From JBDRAU01 sp043823315 (lineage in GTDB: Bacteria > Patescibacteriota > UBA1384 > DTJR01), in NCBI GenBank assembly GCA_043823315.1, contig JBDRAU010000052.1, forward strand, positions 1-7,382: a stretch of DNA of 7,382 bases. The letters are read 5' to 3'. The notes under the pieces were generated by a model. It searched no databases, was not told the origin of the DNA, and was given only the letters and a program-made list of their open reading frames with translations. Positions 1-5,370 of the stretch are shown one piece after another; positions within the stretch are counted from its first letter, which is position 1, and each line of letters starts with the position of its first letter. A program made the translations under genes and the position numbers.

Positions 1-759
1 TTTCTCAAAAAAAATAAGGAAAAGATTTGCGTTAAAGGCACTTTCGAGTTCCACCCTCGAAAGCCCGCAAATTCCCCTGCTATCGCCTACTCCGAGCAGA
101 TCCATTCAAATAAAATTAAATTAATTAAAAAGCCTGGTTACTACAAAGGTTGCGACGGCCTCTTAACAGGGAAGAAGGTGATATTAGCGGTTAAATCAGC
201 GGACTGCATTCCCCTCCTCTTTTTTTCCAAAAACGGGGGATTTGCGGGTGGAACGCAAATCTTAGGCGCTCTTCATGTCGGCAGACGCTCGCTGACATCC
301 AGAATCATTTCTGTCTCATTAAGGAAGTGCTTTGAAAAAAGTTCACTCTCCCCTACTGACGTAAGATTTTTCATAGGGCCCCATATCAGAGTGAAAAATT
401 ACGAGGTTGGGAAAGATGTAGCTGATGAGCTTAAGGGTGGCAGATTTGAACGTTTCTTAAAACGTAATAATAATGACACGACTTATGCAAAATTATCGTT
501 CGAGCCTGTCGAGAACTTCTCGACTCGCAGTGCTTGCTCGAAGAATAAAGGGGTTTTACGTAAATCGTGTAATGATATATATTTTGATTTAACCGAGGCG
601 CTAAGAAGCGAACTTGAAGAACTGCACGTAAAGCGGGAGAATATAATCGACTCAAATATTGATACTTTTGAAAATGAGTCTTTTTTTTCGTATCGTCGAG
701 GTGATCGCGATAAACTATTTATAAGTTTAATTTCATGGCTACAAGAAAAGCAGCTTTAA
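1..759 (+). CDS. pgeF: PgeF/YfiH (laccase-domain, DUF152) family protein, 5'-truncated by window edge
   Basis: The frame is open from base 1 to the TAA at 757-759 (252 codons visible). The family is usually about 240-270 residues, so only a short N-terminus is missing. A GTG at 178 is not the start, because conserved sequence lies before it: SEQIHSNKI (His at visible codon 35) and CDGLL. Further conserved parts are LAVKSADCIPLLF (Cys at codon 69), LHVG (His at codon 92), GPHI..YEVG, FDLTEALRSEL and FFSYRRGDR. The H/C/H metal-ligand set is kept. Known of the family: E. coli PgeF edits peptidoglycan precursors carrying L-Ser, and homologues act as purine nucleoside phosphorylases or deaminases. 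Odd points: the usual HAGWRG reads HVGRRS, the usual GPCI reads GPHI, and two palindromic hairpins (41-63, 239-261) are embedded in frame. A Cys/Ser-rich stretch around codons 170-190 is also atypical. It overlaps the next gene by 25 bases. Family assignment is firm; the substrate is not known. Confidence 0.88.
   Translation, partial: FLKKNKEKICVKGTFEFHPRKPANSPAIAYSEQIHSNKIKLIKKPGYYKGCDGLLTGKKVILAVKSADCIPLLFFSKNGGFAGGTQILGALHVGRRSLTSRIISVSLRKCFEKSSLSPTDVRFFIGPHIRVKNYEVGKDVADELKGGRFERFLKRNNNDTTYAKLSFEPVENFSTRSACSKNKGVLRKSCNDIYFDLTEALRSELEELHVKRENIIDSNIDTFENESFFSYRRGDRDKLFISLISWLQEKQL
41..63 (-). repeat. Palindromic hairpin element, copy A (loop TTCCACC)
   Basis: The perfect 8-bp arms CTTTCGAG and CTCGAAAG enclose the 7-base loop TTCCACC. 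On the complementary strand the loop is GGTGGAA, as in copies B and C. It is translated in frame in PgeF as TFEFHPRK, in the region before the conserved QIH motif, where family members vary in length. The stem differs completely from the other copies, but the architecture (8-7-8) is the same. Confidence 0.8.
239..261 (+). repeat. Palindromic hairpin element, copy B (loop GGTGGAA)
   Basis: Arms GATTTGCG and CGCAAATC (8 bp, perfect) enclose the loop GGTGGAA. It is read in frame in PgeF as GGFAGGTQI, between the ADC strand and the LHVG histidine, where the family normally has a short turn. Its stem differs from copy C at one base pair by a compensatory change (A-T here, G-C there). Confidence 0.85.
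508..524. repeat. Short perfect palindrome inside pgeF
   Basis: GTCGAGAA and TTCTCGAC flank a single C, so as RNA it would fold as a 6-bp stem with loop AACTT. It lies in the atypical Ser/Cys-rich stretch of PgeF that precedes FDLTEAL. The core GTCGAGA recurs at 4963-4970 and in the small gene near 4806, so it may be another repeated element, but it lacks the GGTGGAA loop. Confidence 0.4.
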
Positions 760-1781
760 TTTACAAAACACTACTCTTTGTAGCATCGGTTGTTTTTATT
801 TATCTTATTTTAAAACAGCTTGGATCGCTTCAAAAAGCAGCAGAAACGCTTTCCTTGGGTTCATGGTATTTTATTCTACCGATTATCGGTATTCAGATTT
901 TAGCGGTTGTTAATCGAGGCGCTTTTTATCACACGCTCTATGAATATTTTTCCGTTAAAGACACTCTCTGGAGACACATTAAAATGTCGCTTGCTGCTAA
1001 CTTTGCTAATTTAGTTGCTCCCTCGGGGGGTTTGGCGGGAATGACGATATTCATCGCCGAAGCCAAACGTCACGGCATGACCAAGAGCCGGTCAACTTTC
1101 GTAAACTTCTTTGCTTATTTTTTATACTATGGCGTTTTTACCTTGATACTTTTATTTGGGCTCTTTTATCTGGTTTTAAATCACCAGCTCTACAAATACC
1201 AAATTGTAACCGCCTCAATTTTATTCGGAATGATATTTCTGCTTGTTTTGGCCGCAGTTATGGTTTTTGAAGAAGCAGCCAGATTAAACAAGCTCTTTTC
1301 GCTGATCGCCCAAGTGATTAATTTCTTTACTAAATTCTTCAACAAAAGATCGGTTCTTAGTGACAGCAGCGTGACGATTTTGTCCAAGGAAATTCACAGC
1401 TGTTTAACTTATATACAGAAAAGGTGGAAGGCCCTTTGGTTGCCGGTTTTTCACGTTCTTTTGATTGAAGCAATTGACATTATGACCCTTTATTATCTTT
1501 TCTTGGCTTTTGAATATCCGATTTACCCCGGGACTCTTATCACCGCATATGCGATTTCGGTTTTATTTACATTTATTTCGATTACCCCAGGGGGCATAGG
1601 GGTTGTGGAAGCGGCGATGATTTTTGTTTTAACTAACTTGAAAGTACCGGTGGAGCTAGCGGCGGTTGCGGTTTTTAGCTTCAGGATTATAACTTACTGG
1701 ATTCCGTTTGGACTCGGGTTTTTAACTTTCAGGTCGATTCAAAACGAAAAAATAAACAGTATTGAAAATGGTTCTAGTTGA
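735..1781 (+). CDS. Lysylphosphatidylglycerol synthase TM-region / UPF0104 flippase-like membrane protein
   Basis: A 348-residue polytopic membrane protein, hydrophobic along most of its length with helices near residues 7-27, 44-60, 83-108, 122-148, 155-178, 235-258, 265-300 and 305-332. Family signatures are NLVAPSGGLAG (92-102), TPGGIGVVEA (284-293) and FRIITYW (316-322), the pattern of LPG_synthase_TM/UPF0104 proteins. Members of this fold include the flippase domain of MprF and many stand-alone lipid or polyprenyl-glycolipid transporters. There is no C-terminal synthase domain here, so a lipid or glycolipid translocation role is inferred, with the substrate unknown. The ATG at 735 lies inside the end of pgeF (25-base overlap) and the 3' end overlaps the sortase start, so the three are probably co-transcribed and translationally coupled. 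No clear Shine-Dalgarno precedes the ATG. Confidence 0.87.
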   Translation: MATRKAALIYKTLLFVASVVFIYLILKQLGSLQKAAETLSLGSWYFILPIIGIQILAVVNRGAFYHTLYEYFSVKDTLWRHIKMSLAANFANLVAPSGGLAGMTIFIAEAKRHGMTKSRSTFVNFFAYFLYYGVFTLILLFGLFYLVLNHQLYKYQIVTASILFGMIFLLVLAAVMVFEEAARLNKLFSLIAQVINFFTKFFNKRSVLSDSSVTILSKEIHSCLTYIQKRWKALWLPVFHVLLIEAIDIMTLYYLFLAFEYPIYPGTLITAYAISVLFTFISITPGGIGVVEAAMIFVLTNLKVPVELAAVAVFSFRIITYWIPFGLGFLTFRSIQNEKINSIENGSS

Positions 1782-2463
1782 CGGTCTAGGTCCCGATATC
1801 GAGCGGATTAATACTCCCACGAAAACAAAACACAATTTTTTCTGGGGGGTAATCAAAGATATTGTTTTAGTTATTTTCTTCTCCTTCTGCGTTTTTATTT
1901 TTATTAATTTCCCCGCCATCATTTTGATCGGAACCTATAAACTTTTTCCCGAAAAACTGGCGTTTGAATTTAAGCGTCCGGTCGAGGAAGGAGAAAAAGA
2001 CACCCAAAAGGTGATAAGTGCTCCTGCGGTAGAGCAATATCCCGATAACTCGATCTTTATTCCTAAAATCGGCGTGAAAGCTCCGATTGGATGGGATACT
2101 GAAAATGACAATATTATGGATGCACTTGAAGAAAATGTTATTCACCTAAAGGATACAGATAAACCTGGCGGAAAGGGAAATATTTTCTTAACCGGACACA
2201 GTTCTAATTATTGGTGGAAGACAGGAGACTATAATACTGTATTTGCACTTCTCCCCGAGCTTGAAGAGAAGGACGAAATAATAATCACTTATAACGGAAA
2301 GTTTTACTATTATAGGGTTACTAGCAAGGAAGAGTTGAAAAAGGATGAGGTAGCAGACCATCTTGAATCAGATAAGCCGAAGTTGACAATTATGACTTGC
2401 GTGCCGGTTGGGACCAATTTAAAACGACTTCTTATTTATGCCGAGCCAGAGAAAAAGGAATAG
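1768..2463 (+). CDS. Sortase family transpeptidase
   Basis: A 231-residue protein when begun at the ATG at 1768. An in-frame TTG at 1762 adds two residues and is less likely. An N-terminal cytoplasmic stretch of about 25 residues is followed by a hydrophobic segment (about 26-57), then an extracellular sortase domain from about residue 92. Catalytic residues are visible: His144 in LTGHSS, Cys211 in TIMTCVPVGT and Arg220 in LKRLLIYAE, the expected H-C-R triad. Sortases cut a sorting signal after Thr in the cell envelope and join the protein to an acceptor. The gene overlaps the flippase-like gene by 14 bases, and the next gene encodes a small protein with a C-terminal sorting-like signal, suggesting a dedicated sortase-substrate pair. 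The sortase class cannot be fixed from sequence reading alone. Confidence 0.93.
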   Translation: MVLVDGLGPDIERINTPTKTKHNFFWGVIKDIVLVIFFSFCVFIFINFPAIILIGTYKLFPEKLAFEFKRPVEEGEKDTQKVISAPAVEQYPDNSIFIPKIGVKAPIGWDTENDNIMDALEENVIHLKDTDKPGGKGNIFLTGHSSNYWWKTGDYNTVFALLPELEEKDEIIITYNGKFYYYRVTSKEELKKDEVADHLESDKPKLTIMTCVPVGTNLKRLLIYAEPEKKE

Positions 2464-2473
2464 GTTTTTGCTA

Positions 2474-2574
2474 TACCCCCACACTTATAGTGTTGGATTA
2501 ATAATTATCGAACTAACTTAAAATATTACAAGGGAAAACTTAGTCGAAGTTGCATGACGATAAGTGTGGGGGTA
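2474..2574 (+). promoter_or_regulatory. 15-bp inverted repeat sequestering the ribosome binding site of the next gene
   Basis: TACCCCCACACTTAT (2474-2488) and ATAAGTGTGGGGGTA (2560-2574) are perfectly complementary, separated by 71 bases. The right arm contains the G-rich GGGGGT just before the ATG at 2577, so if the RNA starts upstream the likely ribosome binding site is in a stem. A possible internal promoter (TTGGAT at 2493 and TAAAAT at 2519, spacing 20, weak) would make a transcript lacking the left arm and hence unpaired. The pairing is seen directly; the regulatory role is inferred. No known riboswitch class was recognised in the loop. Confidence 0.5.
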
Positions 2575-2576
2575 AA

Positions 2577-2909
2577 ATGAATTCAATGAGAAAAATATAT
2601 CTGACAGCCATTCTTCTGGTTTTGTTGTGTTTTGGAGTTAGCAGGGCTTTGGCGCAGACCACTGAACCCGGCATTGGTTTGCCGCTTCTTGATGATACGG
2701 TCACGGCAACTGTTTCTGCTACCTACGGTTCGACAGTGGCGGCCTTTACGACAGTCACCGCTGCTCGGACAGTTAGTTCTTCCCAGCAAGCAGTCGATGA
2801 TGCCGACACCGGCTCAGAGATGATAGTCCTCGTGATTCTGTCGATTACAGGCGGAATCGGAATTTTCCTGATCAAGAAATACTTCGACTTCAAGCGCTAC
2901 TCCTTATAA
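2577..2909 (+). CDS. Small secreted protein with C-terminal sorting-like signal (putative sortase substrate)
   Basis: A 110-residue protein from the ATG at 2577. An in-frame ATG at 2550 lies inside the inverted repeat and lacks a binding site, and an ATG at 2586 is also possible. GGGGGT sits a few bases before 2577. Layout: basic start and hydrophobic signal peptide (about 4-26, with ALA before Gln27 as a likely cleavage site), a Thr/Ser/Ala-rich low-complexity region (41-72), then DADTG (75-79), a hydrophobic helix (about 82-99) and a basic tail KKYFDFKR. TG-containing motif, membrane helix and positive tail are the usual order in sortase sorting signals, although DADTG is not the classical LPXTG. 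Being next to the sortase gene strengthens the idea that it is the substrate. The mature part would be only about 50 residues, so it may be a small surface or pilus-like subunit; that function is unknown. Confidence 0.75.
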   Translation: MNSMRKIYLTAILLVLLCFGVSRALAQTTEPGIGLPLLDDTVTATVSATYGSTVAAFTTVTAARTVSSSQQAVDDADTGSEMIVLVILSITGGIGIFLIKKYFDFKRYSL

Positions 2910-2911
2910 TT

Positions 2912-2924
2912 GTCGCGAAGCGAC
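2912..2924 (+). other. Small GC hairpin after the putative sortase substrate
   Basis: GTCGC and GCGAC pair around a GAA triloop a few bases after the stop at 2909. No T-run follows, so this is at best a weak terminator or an mRNA 3'-end stabiliser. Confidence 0.3.
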
Positions 2925-2930
2925 TCAATA

Positions 2931-2958
2931 ATTGAAAACTGAAAATTGAAAATTGAAA
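2931..2958 (+). repeat. Four tandem 7-base repeats (AYTGAAA)
   Basis: ATTGAAA, ACTGAAA, ATTGAAA and ATTGAAA follow one another without interruption. The last units also supply TTGAAA, which can serve as a -35-like box for the downstream gene. The array is purely intergenic. Confidence 0.75.
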
Positions 2959-2987
2959 AATTTCATTTTATCTGTGATAAAATGAAA
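2953..2987 (+). promoter_or_regulatory. Promoter overlapping a perfect 12-bp hairpin, just before the 2993 start
   Basis: TTTCATTTTATC (2961-2972) and GATAAAATGAAA (2976-2987) are perfectly complementary around TGT. The right arm contains TGATAAAAT, an extended -10 (TG-A-TAAAAT, 2975-2983), and TTGAAA at 2953-2958 is a -35-like box 19 bases away. A start about seven bases after the -10 would leave only a few bases before the ATG at 2993. So one short segment combines a palindrome and a promoter, and the palindrome could equally be an operator. Confidence 0.5.
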
Positions 2988-2992
2988 GTGTT

Positions 2993-4432
2993 ATGGATGA
3001 TCCCTTTGGTCTTCTTGAGATAATGAAGAAGTCCCCTTCTCAAGAGGAAAAAAAGAAAGTATTGCCGAAGAAGGTTTATTTGACCGTGATCTCGATCTTG
3101 GCTTTATTCACTTTAGCTTTGGTTTCAATTTTTGTCTTGCAAAATCGCGGCAGTGTTTCAGCTGATGTTGAAGGCTCATCAGTTGCCATCAAAATAAACA
3201 ATCTTCCTAGCACGATCAAAACAGGGGAAACGATCAGTTTTAACCTGGTCTTTTCAAACAGGGGGAACAATTTAAACGGAGCGTACGCACTTGTTCAGGG
3301 CCAAGGTATTAATTTGGCTCCGACTGTGCAGGAAACTGCCAACTTGTCCCCTGATCAGGAAGGGTATATGCGAAAATTATCAGACGAGGAATATGCCCGC
3401 TTCGACCAAAAAGGCGACTCCGGGGTGTACTGGTTTATGGGCTCGTTAAAGTCAGACGAGCCAAAGACGCTATCAATGCGGGCGATCGTGACTTCGGGGA
3501 GTGAAGTACCGACCAATATAGAAGCAAAGTTGATGGTGCCAAAGTATAAGATTTCATCCTGCTCTTTCTTGGGGCTAATGCGTTGCAAGGAGCAAGATGG
3601 CTTAAGCCAAATTGCAAGCGGTCTTTTTCAAATCGAGCCTCTGCCAAGCGGCAAGATTAAACTGCGATCCGGCTTTAATTTTGTATCGCTTCCTTATGTC
3701 TTTACTTCCAATTCTCTTTCAGAATTTTTTGCCTCGCTAAAGAGCAAGTGGGCTTATGTTTATGTTCCAACAACTGGAGAATATTTGTCTCTTTTAACGC
3801 AAAACAATTCCGCAAAGATTAAACCCGGCGCGGCTTTTTGGCTCTATGACAGCGAGGGCGGAGAGTACAATCTGCCCGAAACAAAAGTCGAGACAAACAT
3901 AAACGAAACTTATTCGATCGCTCTTGATATCGGCTGGAATCAGGTTGGCAACCCTTACTCAAAGAGAATGATTTTATCAGGCAGCAAGATATTGGTGCGC
4001 GAGCTTTCCGATGACGGGACCGAATCCGGAACTGCTTACGATCTAAAAACAGCGATTTCAAACGGCACGCTTTCTGATCCATACGGGATCGTTTATCCGA
4101 CATCAAACGAATCATCAAATGCAATCAAAACGGCCAAAATGATTTTAGAAAACAATGTCGAAGCTTTTTCGGGATTTTTGATTAAAGCTGAAAAAAAAGT
4201 AAATCTAGTTATTCCCGGCAAGGAAGTCATCGCTCCCGGCGATGTCATATCTTCTGCCGAGAGAGCCAAGATCGAGGCCTGGATTTCTAGTAACGGTTTA
4301 AATCAATTCGGCGATCCAAGCGGCACGGTTTATGCCGGCGGAACGCCGCTTTATGACGAAAAAACCGGTCAAAGTTTAGACCGGATGGACTATGTTTTGG
4401 CACACCACCCCGACAGACCGTGGAATAAATAA
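2993..4432 (+). CDS. Membrane-anchored extracellular protein with beta-rich domains, function unknown
   Basis: A 479-residue protein. A short charged N-terminus (about 1-27) precedes one membrane helix (about 28-50), giving an N-in, C-out topology. Residues 62-185 look like an immunoglobulin-like or DUF11/CARDB-like stalk (the segment SSVAIKINNLPSTIKTGETI and following beta pattern). Two related segments follow: SGFNFVSLPYVF (226-237) with KIKPGAAFWLYDS (275-287), and IGWNQVGNPYS (313-323) with AFSGFLIKAEKKVNLVIP (391-408), which look like a duplicated beta module. The C-terminus (426-479) is a compact module with NGLNQFGDPSGTVYAGGTPL and HHPDRPW, Asp/Gly-rich and possibly calcium-binding (inferred). 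The ATG at 2993 has no Shine-Dalgarno but lies just after a -10 box, fitting a near-leaderless mRNA; the ATG at 3023 is an alternative. It has no C-terminal anchor, so it is probably not a sortase substrate. Adhesion or envelope display is a reasonable guess, not shown. Confidence 0.82.
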   Translation: MDDPFGLLEIMKKSPSQEEKKKVLPKKVYLTVISILALFTLALVSIFVLQNRGSVSADVEGSSVAIKINNLPSTIKTGETISFNLVFSNRGNNLNGAYALVQGQGINLAPTVQETANLSPDQEGYMRKLSDEEYARFDQKGDSGVYWFMGSLKSDEPKTLSMRAIVTSGSEVPTNIEAKLMVPKYKISSCSFLGLMRCKEQDGLSQIASGLFQIEPLPSGKIKLRSGFNFVSLPYVFTSNSLSEFFASLKSKWAYVYVPTTGEYLSLLTQNNSAKIKPGAAFWLYDSEGGEYNLPETKVETNINETYSIALDIGWNQVGNPYSKRMILSGSKILVRELSDDGTESGTAYDLKTAISNGTLSDPYGIVYPTSNESSNAIKTAKMILENNVEAFSGFLIKAEKKVNLVIPGKEVIAPGDVISSAERAKIEAWISSNGLNQFGDPSGTVYAGGTPLYDEKTGQSLDRMDYVLAHHPDRPWNK

Positions 4433-4439
4433 GTTTATC

Positions 4440-4511
4440 AAGTTCATAAAGTAAAAAGTTCGTAAAGTTGTTTGGGATTAACTTTATAAACTTTAAAAAC
4501 CTTATGAACTT
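4440..4511. terminator. Long imperfect inverted repeat between convergent genes (candidate bidirectional terminator)
   Basis: Outer arms AAGTTCATAA (4440-4449) and TTATGAACTT (4502-4511) are perfect. Inner arms at 4456-4469 and 4480-4493 pair at 12 of 14 positions plus one G-T. The loop is 4470-4479. It lies seven bases after the stop of the + gene and ten bases before the stop of the - gene. There is no clean T-run on either side, so the terminator role is inferred from position and symmetry. The related units AAGTTCATAAAGT and AAGTTCGTAAAGTT also suggest a degenerate tandem repeat. Confidence 0.5.
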
Positions 4512-4519
4512 TAAGAACT

Positions 4520-4541
4520 AGCTAAATCGAAAGATTTAGCT
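4520..4541. other. Perfect 9-bp hairpin with GAAA tetraloop over the stop of the 4522-4893 gene
   Basis: AGCTAAATC and GATTTAGCT pair around GAAA as read on the + strand (a GNRA-type loop). It covers the last codons and stop (TAG, complement of 4522-4524) of the - strand gene. It may help 3'-end definition together with the neighbouring inverted repeat. Confidence 0.45.
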
Positions 4542-4893
4542 TAACGATCATCCACTCGCCCGCTTTTAAAATAAGATCGGTTTTGATGTTGATGAAATAG
4601 ATTACCACAATTGCCAAGACCGTTATGCCCATTGTAATTAGAATTTTCTTAATTTCGGAAGTAACTTCGTGTTGATTTTCTGGAGTTTGATCTTGCACCT
4701 TAGGTGATTGCTCTTTTTGCTCTGTTGTTGCGAGCGAATCCAGTTTTGATCTATCGTTTGTCATCTCAAGTGGGTTTGCGGGTGGAACGCAAACCTTCCC
4801 TGCAGTAGAGTCGAGAGATCTGTTCTCCCTAGAGTTTCTCTCCATCTGCGCCCGCAATATTTTTCGAAGTTTCTTTTTGTTTTTCTTGCTCAT
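4522..4893 (-). CDS. Small single-pass membrane protein, function unknown
   Basis: A 123-residue protein. The start at 4893 is chosen because AAGGA lies five bases before this ATG on the - strand. An in-frame ATG at 4941 exists, but the extra 16 residues would be encoded by repeat-derived sequence and lack a binding site. Very basic N-terminus (MSKKNKKKLRKILRAQ), polar Gln/Glu/Ser/Asp-rich middle (20-80), then one membrane helix (about 83-103, ILITMGITVLAIVVIYFIN) and a short C-terminal segment TDLILKAGEWMIVKLNLSI. Hairpin copy C contributes KVCVPPAN in the polar linker, the part most tolerant of insertion. The gene converges on the large surface-protein gene. No family was recognised. Confidence 0.65.
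   Translation of the reverse strand: MSKKNKKKLRKILRAQMERNSRENRSLDSTAGKVCVPPANPLEMTNDRSKLDSLATTEQKEQSPKVQDQTPENQHEVTSEIKKILITMGITVLAIVVIYFINIKTDLILKAGEWMIVKLNLSI
4773..4795 (+). repeat. Palindromic hairpin element, copy C (loop GGTGGAA)
   Basis: Arms GGTTTGCG and CGCAAACC (8 bp, perfect) enclose GGTGGAA. It is in frame within the - strand small membrane protein gene, where it is read as VCVPPAN. It shares seven of eight stem pairs with copy B, the exception being a compensatory pair. Confidence 0.85.
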
Positions 4894-4929
4894 TTTATTC
4901 CTTGTGTCATCTCGAACTGACATTGTCCT

Positions 4930-4957
4930 GTCATCCCGCACTCGATGCGGGATCTAG
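4930..4957. repeat. REP-like palindrome (TCATCCCGCA...TGCGGGATCTAG type)
   Basis: ATCCCGCA (4933-4940) and TGCGGGAT (4946-4953) pair around CTCGA, flanked by GTC and CTAG. Elements of this look are dispersed in many bacterial genomes (general knowledge). It sits upstream of the start of the 4522-4893 gene and on the - strand forms part of its leader. A nearby GTCATCTCGAACTGACA segment (4906-4922) may be a related decayed piece. Confidence 0.65.
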
Positions 4958-5047
4958 TATTTTGTCGAGAGATTTTTTATATACATTTAACTTCGCAGAT
5001 TATTAGTAACATTTCAAGGTGATTCGACTTTTAATATTTTAGTTTTC

Positions 5048-5056
5048 TGGTAAGAT
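5048..5056 (+). promoter_or_regulatory. Extended -10 promoter element for tRNA-Cys
   Basis: TGGTAAGAT is an extended -10 (TG-G-TAAGAT) twelve bases before the tRNA. No good -35 is seen at 16-18 bases upstream; TTCGAC at 5023 is 22 bases away. The 4958-5047 stretch is otherwise AT-rich with no gene. Confidence 0.5.
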
Positions 5057-5067
5057 TATTTCGATTT

Positions 5068-5141
5068 GGTCTGGTGGCCGAGTAGTTAGGCAGCGGTCTG
5101 CAAAACCGCGTACCCGGGTGCAAATCCCGGCCAGACCTCCA
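5068..5141 (+). tRNA. tRNA-Cys (anticodon GCA), CCA encoded
   Basis: Acceptor GGTCTGG pairs with CCAGACC (5131-5137), followed by discriminator T and encoded CCA; U73 is the usual Cys identity base. Anticodon stem GCGGT/ACCGC with loop CTGCAAA gives GCA at 5100-5102. T-stem CCGGG/CCCGG holds loop TGCAAAT, in which position 55 is G rather than the near-universal U. The D-loop GAGTAGTTA has A where the first G of the GG pair (position 18) is expected. G19 and C56 are kept. All stems are perfect, so the gene looks functional. Confidence 0.96.
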
Positions 5142-5142
5142 G

Positions 5143-5167
5143 AATTGCACCTACGAGGTGCAATTTT
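5143..5167 (+). terminator. Intrinsic terminator after tRNA-Cys
   Basis: AATTGCACCT and AGGTGCAATT form a perfect 10-bp stem with loop ACG, beginning one base after the CCA end, followed by a short T-run. Confidence 0.75.
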
Positions 5168-5195
5168 AAGGTTTAAGATTGTTTATAAAACAGTT

Positions 5196-5348
5196 GAGGC
5201 CCGGACGATCAGATCGCCGGGCCTCGAAAAAGCAATAGGATTTCTGTGGTCTCGCCAGCAGCTTCCCGCACTTACCATCAGGCAACGGTTATAGCTGGTC
5301 CCCACTCTCGCTGATTCCTATGATCAGCGTCCGCGGTTACGCCGCGGA
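5196..5348. ncRNA. Block of hairpins with possible pseudoknot (candidate structured RNA or cupin 3'UTR)
   Basis: No gene fits this stretch. Described on the + strand: (1) GAGGCCCGG/CCGGGCCTC (5196-5225) with inner CGAT/ATCG; (2) a two-part arm GTGG..GCCAGC (5246-5259) with GCTGGT..CCAC (5294-5305); (3) CGCTGAT/ATCAGCG (5309-5329) with loop TCCTATG; (4) TCCGCGG/CCGCGGA (5330-5348). The loop of (3), TCCTAT at 5316-5321, is complementary to ATAGGA at 5235-5240, a potential long-range pseudoknot. On the - strand it would be the 3'UTR of the cupin gene; on the + strand, TATAAA at 5184 could start an RNA exactly at hairpin 1. It shares the high GC of the cupin gene. Features of RNase P, tmRNA, SRP and 6S RNA were looked for and not found. 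Confidence 0.4.
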
Positions 5349-5370
5349 ACGGTTATTGGGAGAGGCACTC

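Noticed and set aside
178..759. GTG at 178 as the start of the PgeF-family gene
   Set aside because: Conserved family sequence (QIH, CDGLL) is encoded upstream in the same open frame, so the gene begins before the window.
1399..1420. Another GGTGGAA (near 1425) as a hairpin family member
   Set aside because: The GGTGGAA in the flippase-like gene has no complementary flanks and is ordinary coding sequence.
735..1781. UGA recoding as in some CPR lineages
   Set aside because: TGA ends the flippase-like gene at a sensible C-terminus, and no gene here contains an internal TGA at a conserved position.
2931..2958. CRISPR array
   Set aside because: The units are 7 bases, directly adjacent, with no spacers and no cas genes nearby.
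4333..4350. GGCGGAACGCC palindrome as a fourth hairpin element
   Set aside because: The loop is GAA rather than GGTGGAA, and it encodes the conserved AGGTPL part of a domain, so codon choice explains it.
5196..5348. RNase P, tmRNA, SRP or 6S RNA
   Set aside because: Diagnostic conserved sequences (for example GAGGAAAGTCC of RNase P) were not found on either strand.
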